Source of the DNA: Bin87 sp965203195
GTDB taxonomy: Bacteria; Chloroflexota; Dehalococcoidia; Lucifugimonadales; UBA3495
Direction: 5' to 3'
Assembly: GCA_965203195.1 (NCBI GenBank)
Contig: OZ241860.1
Span: 1,550,001 to 1,614,000 of the forward strand
DNA: 64,000 bases
Position 1 is the first letter of the stretch, and each line of letters begins with the position of its first letter. Below, one piece after another: positions 16,110 through 24,446 of this stretch. Made by a program: the position numbers and the translations under genes. The notes beneath the pieces were generated by a model. It saw only the letters and a list, made by a program, of their open reading frames with translations, was not told the origin of the DNA and did not search any database.

Positions 16110-16508
16110 TCATTCCGATTGCCGGGACAATTCGTTATTGCGGTCAGGCCGGGCCAGAGGCCCCAGTTTGTCCAGGAGTCGGCGCACATCCTCCAGTCCC
16201 GCGGCTACATCAGCAGCAGTGTCCAGATCTTCGTAGAAGTTGATGTGCAGGCTGTCGGCTACCCGGTACAACCGGCGTATTTCCGCATCTCTGGTTTCGT
16301 CCGCCAGCCGACTGGCCACGCGCCGGATCAGCCGGTGGCCTCGATGCCCCCATCCCCGATGCTGGGCAATGGATTTGAGCATCTGGGCCGTTGCGCCCCA
16401 AGCCTTTTCGGATGCCTGGCGCGTGTCGCCCTGCTCCAGTTCGGCGATAGCTTGGGTCAGCAGCGTCCGGCTGGCGTCCTGGTACATCTGAACTTGCGTA
16501 GTGACCAT
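16110..16508 (-). CDS. PaREP1/HEPN-like protein (paralogue 2)
   Basis: 132 residues, closely similar to the genes at 14822 and 16582. Shared core: AELEQGDTRQASEKAWGATA, MLKSIAQHRGWGHRGHRLIR, EIRRLYRVADSLHINFYE. The C-terminus differs, ending in a polar tail. The candidate HEPN motif reads RGWGHRGH. Together with paralogue 3, with only 73 bases between them, it looks like a recent tandem duplication. Confidence 0.7.
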   Translation of the reverse strand: MVTTQVQMYQDASRTLLTQAIAELEQGDTRQASEKAWGATAQMLKSIAQHRGWGHRGHRLIRRVASRLADETRDAEIRRLYRVADSLHINFYEDLDTAADVAAGLEDVRRLLDKLGPLARPDRNNELSRQSE

Positions 16509-16581
16509 ACTGCTACCCTCTGATATGACGGCGACCGGATTCTATGGTGATACTCAACGGGGCGTCGCCTTGTAGCAACCA

Positions 16582-16956
16582 TCAGCCTTCGGTGTCATCA
16601 AGGCAAGGCGCCAGTTTGTCCAACAGACGCCGCACATCATCCAATCCGGCCTTTACATCCGCGGCGGTGTCCGTGCCTTCGTAGAAATTGGTATGCAAAT
16701 CGCTGGCAACCCGGTACAGCCGGCGTATTTCCGCATCTCCGGTTTCGTCCGCCAGCCGGCTGGCCACGCGCCGGATCAGCCGGTGGCCCCGATGCTCCCA
16801 TCCCCGATGCTGGGCAATAGACTTGAGCATCTGTGCCGTTGCGCCCCAGCCCTTTTCGGATGCCTGGCGCGTGTCGCCCTGCTCAAGCTCGGCAAAACCC
16901 TGCACCAGCAGCGTCCGGCTAGCATCTAGGTAGGTTTGAACCTGCGCCGTGACCAT
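16582..16956 (-). CDS. PaREP1/HEPN-like protein (paralogue 3)
   Basis: 124 residues starting MVTAQVQTYLDASRTLL. The open frame extends 48 codons upstream, but the start at 16956 matches both paralogues. The core is nearly identical to paralogue 2 (HRGWEHRGHRLIRRVASRLA) while its SDLHTNFYEG segment is closer to paralogue 1. The candidate catalytic stretch RGWEHRGH is kept in all three with one variable position. Function unknown; see paralogue 1 for the family. Confidence 0.7.
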   Translation of the reverse strand: MVTAQVQTYLDASRTLLVQGFAELEQGDTRQASEKGWGATAQMLKSIAQHRGWEHRGHRLIRRVASRLADETGDAEIRRLYRVASDLHTNFYEGTDTAADVKAGLDDVRRLLDKLAPCLDDTEG

Positions 16957-16992
16957 TGCTGCCTTCCTGTATGCCGTTCCGGTATGCCGTTG

Positions 16993-17021
16993 TCCGGCCG
17001 GCCAAGCACTGGCCGGCCGGA
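16993..17021 (-). terminator. Hairpin after the diiron gene
   Basis: A 12-bp perfect stem (TCCGGCCGGCCA / TGGCCGGCCGGA) with a 5-nt loop, 12 bases past the stop of the gene at 17033-18130 on the minus strand. No clear T-run. Confidence 0.5.
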
Positions 17022-17032
17022 TACAACCGATG

Positions 17033-18130
17033 CTACGCAGCGGCCTTGTAAGCTTCCAGCAGGGCGGGGTTGACGCGGCCGTTCTCAATGCGGTCGTCAA
17101 AGCCGCAGGACTTCAGGCGCTGGAAGTATTCCTTCACCTGCCGCTGCCGGATGGCGGCCAGGATTTTCTGGCCTTCCTCCGCCTTGTCCGCGCCGCCGCC
17201 CAGCAGGATGGCCAGCGACTCGGCGGTCAGGTTGGCGCTGCGGGCGGCCGGGTTTTCGCCGCCGTTGCCCGTGGCCTGCCGGTCCTCGGCCTCGTCCAAG
17301 TAGGCGTGGATCTCCTCGCGGCGTTCCGGCGTGCATTCGTTCATATAGCGGGCGTGGAGGACGCCAAAGGCCACATGGCGCGCCTCGTCCTGGGCGGCGC
17401 GGCGATAGATGGCCTTTTCGGCGTCGTTGTACGCCATCAGCTCGCCCAGCCGGAACAGCGTCAGCACATTGCCCTCGCCCACGATGTGCAGGCGACTGGA
17501 CATTTCGGTGAACTCCCGGGCGTTGTCGGTACTGCCGCCGGTGACGTCGCTCACCGAGTCGATCATCCGCATCAGGCCGCCGCCGTTGGCCAGGGCGCGC
17601 TTGCGGAACACCTCCATATGACGGGATTCGTCCATCACCTGCGTCAGCAGGAACATCCGCACTTCGTGATAGTCGGGCGACATCTGGGCGATGAACCGGC
17701 CCGGCACATCGGCGGCGACAAACTCCACCTGAGCGAAAAAGGTCGCCAGCTGGCACTGGGCCGCTTCAATGTCATCGGGCAGCGGGCGCAGCGTGGGCCA
17801 CGGAATGTCCGTAGCCGACGACCACTGCCGGGAGACGGCTTCCTGGTACAGCTTGGTCAGGTTGTAGCCCCAGACTTCGTTCTTGTCCCGGAATGTGTAG
17901 GCGGCGAATTGCGGCACACCCGCGCGGGGTAGCGCGCCCCGGGTGCGCTGGGTCTGGTTGGGCGATTCGTCCAGCAGGCCGGGCGTGTTATCGGCCAGCG
18001 TGGGGTCGTTGGCGAGCTCCGCGGCGGCGCCGGGAATCTGTTCCTTCAGCTGCTGCAGCCAGTTCAGGCTGAAACCGTCCCGGACGGTTTGCTCCATTTC
18101 CAGAGCGGGGCGTTCCTGCAAAGTGGTCAT
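17033..18130 (-). CDS. Ferritin-like diiron protein
   Basis: A 365-residue four-helix-bundle protein with a complete carboxylate-bridged diiron site: Glu136, Glu168-x-x-His171 (MDESRHME), Glu230 (RLGELMA) and Glu249-x-x-His252 (QDEARHVA). This is the pattern of ribonucleotide-reductase-R2-like and N-oxygenase-like oxidases; the substrate is unknown. It probably activates O2. It follows plsY in the same direction with about 78 bases between. The paralogue at 13554-14762 has lost all four Glu ligands. Confidence 0.85.
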   Translation of the reverse strand: MTTLQERPALEMEQTVRDGFSLNWLQQLKEQIPGAAAELANDPTLADNTPGLLDESPNQTQRTRGALPRAGVPQFAAYTFRDKNEVWGYNLTKLYQEAVSRQWSSATDIPWPTLRPLPDDIEAAQCQLATFFAQVEFVAADVPGRFIAQMSPDYHEVRMFLLTQVMDESRHMEVFRKRALANGGGLMRMIDSVSDVTGGSTDNAREFTEMSSRLHIVGEGNVLTLFRLGELMAYNDAEKAIYRRAAQDEARHVAFGVLHARYMNECTPERREEIHAYLDEAEDRQATGNGGENPAARSANLTAESLAILLGGGADKAEEGQKILAAIRQRQVKEYFQRLKSCGFDDRIENGRVNPALLEAYKAAA

Positions 18131-18208
18131 AGTAGTTCCTCACGACCGGGGAAGCGACCGATAGTTGCGATGCTTTGCGGGCAATGTACCCGATATGGCG
18201 GCTTATCG

Positions 18209-18988
18209 TCAAGCGGAACGGTTGCGGACGCCGGGCATCCCCAGCCGCCGCTCGGTGCCGTTGGCGATGCGCCGGATGTTGTCCCGGTGCTGCCAGATGA
18301 TGATGGCGCCGCCCACCAGCGCATAGACGGCATAAAGCCGGTGGTGGGCGCCGGCCAGCGTCAACGCCAGGCTCAACGCCGCCACCGTCACCGTGGCGGC
18401 AATGCTGCCCAATGACAGGTAACGGCTGGTCAGCGTCACCGCCAGGAACAGGGCAATGCCGGCCAGCGCCAGCCAGGGCGCCATCACCGACAGCGCGCCT
18501 ACGCCGGGCATAATGCCCCGCCCGCCGCGAAAGCGCAGGAACACCGGCCAGTTATGCCCGCACAGCGCCGCCAGCGCCGCCGCTATTTCCGCCAGTTCCG
18601 TAGCCTGCGTCTCGCCTGTTCCGATGGCGTGCCGCGCCAGCAGCACGGCGAAAATGCCCTTGCCGGCGTCCAGCACGAACACCAGCGCCGCCGCCCGGCC
18701 GCCGGCTGTCCGCAGGATGTTGGACATTCCGGTGCGCCCGCTGCCGAAGTTGCGGATGTCCTCGCCCATCGTAAGGTTGACGAATATGTAACCCCAGGAC
18801 ACTGCCCCGGCCAGGTAAGCGATGACACCGACGGCGGCGTAGCGCGCGGCCAGCGCTCCTTCCGACGGGGCCAGCTGCCACAGGACGAAGGCCGCTGCCG
18901 CCAGCAACGGCGCTACGGCTAGCATCGTCCAGGCGGCGGGGTTGGCGCGGCGCAGGGAAGGCATCGTATCCTGCCGGCGGCGGAACAT
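18209..18988 (-). CDS. plsY: Glycerol-3-phosphate acyltransferase PlsY
   Basis: A 259-residue multi-pass membrane enzyme that transfers acyl from acyl-phosphate to glycerol-3-phosphate, the first step of phospholipid synthesis. All three PlsY motifs are present: FGSGRTGMSNILR (usually GSGNPGATN, so variant), CGHNWPVFLRFRGGRGI and HRDNIRRIANGTE. The ATG overlaps the der stop codon as TAATG, indicating translational coupling; a later ATG at 18964 would remove eight residues. The N-terminus is about 40 residues longer than in typical PlsY and adds one membrane helix. Confidence 0.9.
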   Translation of the reverse strand: MFRRRQDTMPSLRRANPAAWTMLAVAPLLAAAAFVLWQLAPSEGALAARYAAVGVIAYLAGAVSWGYIFVNLTMGEDIRNFGSGRTGMSNILRTAGGRAAALVFVLDAGKGIFAVLLARHAIGTGETQATELAEIAAALAALCGHNWPVFLRFRGGRGIMPGVGALSVMAPWLALAGIALFLAVTLTSRYLSLGSIAATVTVAALSLALTLAGAHHRLYAVYALVGGAIIIWQHRDNIRRIANGTERRLGMPGVRNRSA

Positions 18989-20574
18989 TACGCAGGCGGG
19001 CGGCGGGCCGGAGCATGGCCGCGGACGCCGGCGCGGGTTGTCCGGGTTTCCCGCTCCGGGCGGAAAATCAGACGCAGGTGAGTGCGGTCAAAGCCGAAAC
19101 GGTTGCGGATCTGGTTCTCCAGGTAGCGTTGGTAGGAAAAGTGCAGCAGCTTGGGGTCGTTGACCGAAAAGGCGAAAGTAGGCGGGTTGACGCCCACCTG
19201 CCGCACCCGGCGGATCCGCAACCGATGGCGAATGTTGCCCCGTTGGGCCGGCGGCGTGTGCGCCGACACCGCATCCGCGAGCAGATACTGCAACTCCCGG
19301 AAAGGCACGCGTTTTTGCCGTTCCCGCCACAGCGACAGGGCGGTATCCAGCAAATCGTCAATCCCCTCTCCGGTGAGCGCCGAGGTGAAGCACACCGGCA
19401 CATAGGGCATAAAGTGCAGCCGTTCCCGCACCCGGTGCAGGCTGCGTTCCATCCGAAAGCGGTTGCGGTTCACCAGGTCCCACTTGTTGACTACCACAAT
19501 GAGGCCCCGGTTGGTGTCCCACGCCAGGCCGGCGATGTGGGCGTCCTGCGCGGTGGCCAGTTCGGTGGCGTCGGTGACCAGCAGAGTAATGTCGCTGCGA
19601 TGGACGGCGTTGACGGCGCGCAGCACGCTGTACTTCTCAATGCCCCGCTGCACCTGACCCGGCCGGCGGATGCCGGCGGTGTCCACCAGCGTGATGGTAT
19701 GGTCGCGGTAGGCAACGGGCGTGTCCAGTGCATCCCGCGTAGTGCCGGCCACCGGGCTGACGATGCTGCGTTCCGCTCCGATGATGGCATTAGTGAGCAG
19801 GGACTTGCCCACATTAGTGCGGCCGACAATGGCCACACGCAACTCGGTGGGCGGCGCGGCGTCGGCGTCGGCCGCAACGGCATCCGCATCGGCTTGGACT
19901 TCGTCATCGCCGGCGTCCGGACCGGGCAGCATATCCGGGCCGTCCGCATCCCAATCCCACAGGTCGGCCAGTTCGGGCGCCGGCAGCAGCTCAATGATGC
20001 GCTCCAGCAAGTCGTAGATGCCATAGTTGTGATAGGCGGAGATGAACGCCGTTTCGGGCATCCCCAGCCCGTAGAACTCGGCGGCGGCGATTTCCCGGTT
20101 GTCGTTGTCCACCTTGTTGACGGCCAGAATGACGGGTTTGTCGGTGCGCCGCAGTCGCTGCGCCACCGCTTCGTCGGTCGCTGTAACGCCCTGGATAGCG
20201 TCGGCAAGAAAGACGATGACCTCGGCGGCGCTCATGGCCATATCGGCCTGTTGCTGGACACGCTGGGGAATATGCCCCTCCGGGTCATCCTCCAGACCGC
20301 CGGTGTCAACCAGCAGAAAGGGCCGGCCTTTCCAGGATGCGCGGCTGATCAGGCGGTCGCGCGTTGTCCCCGCCACTGGGGACACGATGGCGTGGCGCCG
20401 GGACAGAATGCGGTTGAACAGCGATGATTTGCCCACATTGGGCCGGCCGATGATGGCCACCATCGGGATGGCATCAACTACGGTCTGGCGCGGCGCCGGC
20501 TGCGGATCCCCGGATGGGACGATAGCGGGCGGCGTAGTAGCCATGGCGGCTGCGGTGTAATCAGAAGTAGTCAT
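18988..20574 (-). CDS. der: Ribosome-assembly GTPase Der (EngA)
   Basis: A 528-residue protein with two GTPase domains and a C-terminal KH-like domain. First G1: IIGRPNVGKSSLFNRIL, G3 DTGG, G4 NKVD; second G1: IVGRTNVGKSLLTN, G3 DTAG, G4 NKWD. It is longer than usual (about 440-490) because of a 35-residue Pro/Thr-rich N-terminal extension and an Asp/Ala-rich acidic insert between the domains, just before the second G1. It acts in 50S subunit maturation. Downstream plsY is coupled by TAATG. An alternative start at 20544 would remove the first ten residues. Confidence 0.95.
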   Translation of the reverse strand: MTTSDYTAAAMATTPPAIVPSGDPQPAPRQTVVDAIPMVAIIGRPNVGKSSLFNRILSRRHAIVSPVAGTTRDRLISRASWKGRPFLLVDTGGLEDDPEGHIPQRVQQQADMAMSAAEVIVFLADAIQGVTATDEAVAQRLRRTDKPVILAVNKVDNDNREIAAAEFYGLGMPETAFISAYHNYGIYDLLERIIELLPAPELADLWDWDADGPDMLPGPDAGDDEVQADADAVAADADAAPPTELRVAIVGRTNVGKSLLTNAIIGAERSIVSPVAGTTRDALDTPVAYRDHTITLVDTAGIRRPGQVQRGIEKYSVLRAVNAVHRSDITLLVTDATELATAQDAHIAGLAWDTNRGLIVVVNKWDLVNRNRFRMERSLHRVRERLHFMPYVPVCFTSALTGEGIDDLLDTALSLWRERQKRVPFRELQYLLADAVSAHTPPAQRGNIRHRLRIRRVRQVGVNPPTFAFSVNDPKLLHFSYQRYLENQIRNRFGFDRTHLRLIFRPERETRTTRAGVRGHAPARRPPA

Positions 20575-20583
20575 AACGGGTTG

Positions 20584-21369
20584 CTAACCTTGCCCGGAGG
20601 CATCGTCGCCGCTGTCGCTGCCATTGGCGGCCGGGCGTTGCCCGTTGACCTGCTGTTGCAGCAGTTGCAGCATAGTCTCCATAATGGCCTGCTGGGTGGC
20701 GGCCTGCTGGCGGCGCTCCGCTTCAGCCTGGCGACGTTCGGCCTCGGCCTGGCGGCGTTCGGCTTCGGCTTGACGGCGTTCCTCGCGAAAATCGCCGACC
20801 AGTTCGGCGAACATATTCTGCGCCGCATCCGCGCGTTGGTTCGCCTGCGTTATGGCCGCCGACACCTGTTGCTGCGCCGCATCCGCGCGTTGGTTCGCCT
20901 GCGTTATGGCCGCCGACGCCTGTCGTTGCGTTTCAACCGCCTGCTGCTGCGCTTCGGCCAGCTGTTGTCGCGCTTCAATCATCAATTGGTGCGCTTCCTC
21001 GCGCCCCTCGGCCAGTTCTTTGCGGGCGTCATCCGCATCCTGGCGCGCTTCGGCCAACCGTTCCTCGGCGTGCTGGCGCGCTTTCTGTTCCCGGTTCAGC
21101 ATATCGCGCATCATATACCTGTCGTAGCCTCCTTTGATAGCGACGGCGGCGAAACCGGCACTGCCCGCTTTAAGCAGAATGTCCACGTTGATGTACTGGG
21201 CGATGATGCCGGGGTGGCACAGGCCGGCCTCGGCCGCCGCCGGGATGCATGGCGTCCTGGTAAAGTGCCACACCGTCCAGACGAAAGCCGCCGTGAGCGC
21301 GCCCAGCGCAAGGGCGCGCCACCAGTCAGCCAGAGTCCTCCGCCAGCGTTCCGCAGTGCGCTTGAGCAT
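20584..21369 (-). CDS. Membrane-anchored long coiled-coil protein
   Basis: 261 residues. One hydrophobic helix lies near residues 20-36 and a weaker one near 62-80, followed by a continuous coiled coil from about 95 to 235. The coiled coil contains internal repeats: AAITQANQRADAAQ twice and the heptad ERRQAEA four times. The C-terminus is Asn/Gly/Asp-rich. It lies between argF and der with short gaps, so it is probably co-transcribed, but nothing links it to either function. It resembles the other membrane coiled-coil proteins in this window in design, not in sequence. Confidence 0.6.
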   Translation of the reverse strand: MLKRTAERWRRTLADWWRALALGALTAAFVWTVWHFTRTPCIPAAAEAGLCHPGIIAQYINVDILLKAGSAGFAAVAIKGGYDRYMMRDMLNREQKARQHAEERLAEARQDADDARKELAEGREEAHQLMIEARQQLAEAQQQAVETQRQASAAITQANQRADAAQQQVSAAITQANQRADAAQNMFAELVGDFREERRQAEAERRQAEAERRQAEAERRQQAATQQAIMETMLQLLQQQVNGQRPAANGSDSGDDASGQG

Positions 21370-21386
21370 AAGCCGTTGCCGCTCCC

Positions 21387-22319
21387 TTATGATAGCAGAA
21401 ATTCCAGCACGGCTTTCTGCGCGTGCAACCTGTTGTGCGCCTGCCGGTAGGCTACCGATTGCGGGTATTCCAGCATCCCCGGCGGCACCTCCTCCCCATA
21501 GTGCGCCGGCATATCGTGCATAAAGATGGCGCCGGGCGCGGCCTGCCTCATCAGCGCGTCGTCCACCGTGTAGCCCCGGAAATCGCGCCGCCGCTGTTCC
21601 GCCTCGGCTTCGTCGCCCATACTGGTCCAGACATCGGTATAGACAATGTGGGCGTCAACCACAGCGTCCGCCGGGGGCACCAGGGGATGGACAGTGGGCC
21701 TGGAGCCGCCGTTGGCGCGGATGCCCCGGTCGCTGGCAACGGCGAATACCCCCTCCTCCAGCTGATAGCCGTGAGGCGCGGCGATGGCAAAGTTGATGCC
21801 TACCGCCGGCGCGCCCAGGCACAGGCTGCGCGCCACATTGTTGCCGTCGCCAATGTAGGCCAGATTCAGCCCGTCGGTATGACCGTAGCTTTCGGCCACC
21901 GTCAGCAGGTCGGCCATAATCTGGCAGGGATGCTCCACATCCGACAGGGCGTTGATGACCGGCACACTGCTGTACTGCGCCAGCTCCACCAGCGACTGGT
22001 GCCGATTGACCCGCGCCACAATGCCGTCCACATAGCCGCTGAGTACCCGCGCCACATCGGACACCGGCTCACGCCGGCCCAGGCCCACCTCATCGGGCGA
22101 CAGGTAAATGCCGAACCCGCCCAGTTCCTCAATGCCCACTGCAAAGCTGACCCGCGTACGCAAGGACGGCTTTTCAAAAAGCAGGGCGATGCGTTTGCCA
22201 GTCAGCGGCCGGATGCTGCCCGGCGGCGCCCCCTTCAGCTCCAGCGCCCGGTCAATCAGCCGGCGCGTTTCGGCGGGCGAGAAGTCGGTGATGGAAAGAA
22301 AATCGCGCTTGGAAGTCAT
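21387..22319 (-). CDS. argF: Ornithine carbamoyltransferase
   Basis: A 310-residue cytosolic enzyme of arginine synthesis (carbamoyl phosphate + ornithine to citrulline). The carbamoyl-phosphate site is EKPSLRTRVSF (52-56, usually STRTR), HPCQ at 130-133; the ornithine loop is DVWTSMGDE (SMG 233-235). The usual HCLP motif is HDMP at 268-271, so the conserved Cys is Asp. The SMG loop argues that it still belongs to the ornithine branch, not to the aspartate or putrescine enzymes. No other arg genes are nearby. Confidence 0.9.
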   Translation of the reverse strand: MTSKRDFLSITDFSPAETRRLIDRALELKGAPPGSIRPLTGKRIALLFEKPSLRTRVSFAVGIEELGGFGIYLSPDEVGLGRREPVSDVARVLSGYVDGIVARVNRHQSLVELAQYSSVPVINALSDVEHPCQIMADLLTVAESYGHTDGLNLAYIGDGNNVARSLCLGAPAVGINFAIAAPHGYQLEEGVFAVASDRGIRANGGSRPTVHPLVPPADAVVDAHIVYTDVWTSMGDEAEAEQRRRDFRGYTVDDALMRQAAPGAIFMHDMPAHYGEEVPPGMLEYPQSVAYRQAHNRLHAQKAVLEFLLS

Positions 22320-22799
22320 ATCACCCGTCCGGTAGGGATGGTTGTTCGGTAGTGCTGCCCGGTTGCGGCTGTGACCATCGCGGCCGGCTTTGCTGCCGCA
22401 GATGAAAACGACAGCCGGGCCGGTCTGGCAAGACCAACCAGCGTGCTGCCGGCTCAGCCGTGGCCGATAGCGATGAGATATATGTTGCCGGCAATGATAC
22501 GATAAAGCCGGCGGTCAGGCCCGGGCAGGAGTGCCTGGCATCTGAGGCGGCAACCGTCCGTTCGATGTCCGCCATCCTCCGCCGGTGGGTGCGTTCCTGT
22601 TGCTTCTCGAGCAATGGCGCAATGCGGACAATTGATACCGGGACTGTCTGCCCCGAAAGGATAGGCGAGGATAGTTGAATCGGCGGTTCCTGCCGGCCAT
22701 TTGCAACGCCCTCCGTGCGTCTTTGCCGAGCTCCGGTTAGCGACAGGATAGGCTATCTGCTATGATAGCGCAAATCCAACTTATGGAGACACGGCCCCA
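22320..22799. other. Intergenic region with a possible toxin-gene relic
   Basis: About 480 bases between the divergent argF and thioesterase genes. On the minus strand around 22455-22560 one frame reads PDRRLYRIIAGNIYLIAIGH before a stop, which looks like the C-terminal strands of a RelE/ParE-type toxin, but no intact gene surrounds it. A TATGAT hexamer about 40 bases before the thioesterase start may be its -10 box. Confidence 0.3.
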
Positions 22800-23228
22800 A
22801 TGCCTGACTATTCCGATTGCAATGCCAACGCCGGCGCCGGCCTCGTCCCCGGCCTGACCGGTCGCCGCGCGGTGCTGGTCTGCGAGCACAACGCCGCTCC
22901 TCATGTCGCCAAAATCAGCACCCCTTCTATGATTCGCGCTATGGAACAGGCCGCCCAGCGCGCTGTCCTGGACCGTCTGCCGCCGGAGCAATCCACTGTG
23001 GGGTTTGAGGTCAACATTCGCCACGTGGCTGGCGCCGACATCGGAGCCACCGTGGTGGCTACCGCCGAGCTGGAAAGGGTGGACGGACGCTGGCTTTATT
23101 TCAAGGTGGAGGCCAAAGATGGCGACCGCATCATCGGCATCGGCACGCACCGCCGCGCCGTTATTACCCTGCCGCCTGATGCTGCCAATCGGGGCGGCGG
23201 CAACGACAGTCATAGCCACGAGTTGTGA
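22800..23228 (+). CDS. Hotdog-fold thioesterase, fluoroacetyl-CoA thioesterase-like
   Basis: A 142-residue hotdog protein. The pattern PGLTGRRAVLVCEHNAAPHV, STPSMIRAMEQAAQRAV, TVGFEVNIRHVAGADIGATV and the C-terminal IGIGTHRRAVI follows the FlK-like group, with the catalytic-type Thr (STPSM), Glu (MEQAA) and His (IRH) in place. FlK itself hydrolyses fluoroacetyl-CoA, but most relatives act on other acyl-CoAs, so the substrate here is open. A short His/Ser/Asn tail ends the protein. Probably monocistronic. Confidence 0.85.
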   Translation: MPDYSDCNANAGAGLVPGLTGRRAVLVCEHNAAPHVAKISTPSMIRAMEQAAQRAVLDRLPPEQSTVGFEVNIRHVAGADIGATVVATAELERVDGRWLYFKVEAKDGDRIIGIGTHRRAVITLPPDAANRGGGNDSHSHEL

Positions 23229-23237
23229 TGTGAACCG

Positions 23238-23272
23238 AAAAAATCCGGGGCGGATTTTGCAACCCGCCCCGG
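23238..23272 (-). terminator. Intrinsic terminator of the NHL/DUF1501/DUF1800 operon
   Basis: A 9-bp GC stem (CCGGGGCGG / CCGCCCCGG) at 23245-23272, followed on the minus strand by ATTTTTT. It lies 45 bases past the NHL gene stop, between convergent transcripts. Confidence 0.8.
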
Positions 23273-23317
23273 TTATGGCCTCCGAAAAGGTTTCCCGTCC
23301 GGCCCTACGGTCAGCCC

Positions 23318-24346
23318 TTACAGGTTGAACTGCGGGTCCAGAAAGTTGTTGTCCTTTTCGTAAATCTGTAGGCGGGAGCGCAGGGTGTCGCAGACCACCA
23401 GCCGATTGTTGGCCCGGTCGTAGGTCAGGCCCATGGGCATTCGGAAGGCCCGCTGCTGCTGCTCCAGGTCGGGAACCCGGCGCCGCGCCTTTACCATATC
23501 GGGGTTGGCGTCCAGCGACAGGTTGCCCCACTGGGACACCTCAACGGCGTCGCCTTCCAGGTAGGCCAGCGGACGGGTTTCGTGGTCGTAGATGACCACC
23601 CGCTCGTTGTACCAGTCGGCCACATAGACATCGCCGTCGTTGTCAATGTCAACATCCAGCGGATGCTTCAGCTCGCCGGAGCCGGCGCCTTCGCTGCCGA
23701 AGGTCGCCAGATGCGTGCCGGCGGCAGTGTATTTCTGCACCCGGTGGTTGCCCCAGTCGGCAATATAGATGTCCCCGGCGTTGTCAATGCCGATGCCCGA
23801 CGGCATTTCCATTTCCGCCGGCCCGCTGCCTTTGGCGCCGAAGCCGGCCAGGTATTCGCCGTCCTTGCTGAATTTCTGCACCCGGCTGTTGCGAGAGGAT
23901 ACCACCCACAGGTTGCCGTCGGCGTCAAAAGCCAGGCCGGCGGCGCCGTTCAGCTGGCCTTCGCCGTCGCCGCTTTCGCCCCACTGGGTGAGTACATTGC
24001 CGTCGGCGTCAAAGGCGGTAATCTGGTTTTTCCATTCGTCCGAGGCGTACACATTGCCGTCGGCGTCGGTGGTTACGCCGGTGAGCCAGGTAAAGAGGCT
24101 GCCGGAGCCGGCCTGGTAGGCGATGCCTTCCCGGCCGAATTCGCCGATATATTCCTGGTCAACGGTGAGTTTGGTGATGCGGGCGCTGGGGTTTTGTTCG
24201 CCGGAGCGGTTAGCGACATACAGCACGCCGTCAGGGCGCGCCGACACGCTTACCGGCTGGCTGAAGCCCATGCCCACCTGCGCGTTGCGGCCGATGTTGT
24301 GGCTGTACAGCCACGCGCGCCCGCTGGCTACGGTGTTAAGCGCCAT
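23318..24346 (-). CDS. NHL-repeat beta-propeller protein
   Basis: A 342-residue protein with six or so NHL blades. Repeats of the form ASDEWKNQITAFDADGNVL and IYIADWGNHRVQKYTAAGTH recur, each about 45 residues, with GSEGAGSGELKHPLDVDID showing the classic G..G.G....P.....D pattern. The long frame reaches 24634, but GGAGGAC lies before the ATG at 24346 (MALNTVASGR). No signal peptide is seen. It is the last gene of an operon after DUF1800 and DUF1501 genes; NHL propellers usually act in binding. An intercistronic hairpin precedes it. Confidence 0.85.
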   Translation of the reverse strand: MALNTVASGRAWLYSHNIGRNAQVGMGFSQPVSVSARPDGVLYVANRSGEQNPSARITKLTVDQEYIGEFGREGIAYQAGSGSLFTWLTGVTTDADGNVYASDEWKNQITAFDADGNVLTQWGESGDGEGQLNGAAGLAFDADGNLWVVSSRNSRVQKFSKDGEYLAGFGAKGSGPAEMEMPSGIGIDNAGDIYIADWGNHRVQKYTAAGTHLATFGSEGAGSGELKHPLDVDIDNDGDVYVADWYNERVVIYDHETRPLAYLEGDAVEVSQWGNLSLDANPDMVKARRRVPDLEQQQRAFRMPMGLTYDRANNRLVVCDTLRSRLQIYEKDNNFLDPQFNL

Positions 24347-24394
24347 GGTTTTGTCCTCCGGGTTGAAAGCTGGATCGTCGGGATTGGAGCAAGC

Positions 24395-24422
24395 GCGGCG
24401 CAGAACCGAAATTCTGCGCCGC
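24395..24422. other. Intercistronic hairpin
   Basis: An 11-bp perfect stem (GCGGCGCAGAA / TTCTGCGCCGC) with a 6-nt loop between the DUF1501 and NHL genes. No T-run; likely an mRNA-processing or stability element. A second one (13-bp stem, 25647-25659 / 25692-25704) lies between the DUF1800 and DUF1501 genes. Confidence 0.45.
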
Positions 24423-24446
24423 AGTCCGGGCGCAGAGCGCCGGAGC

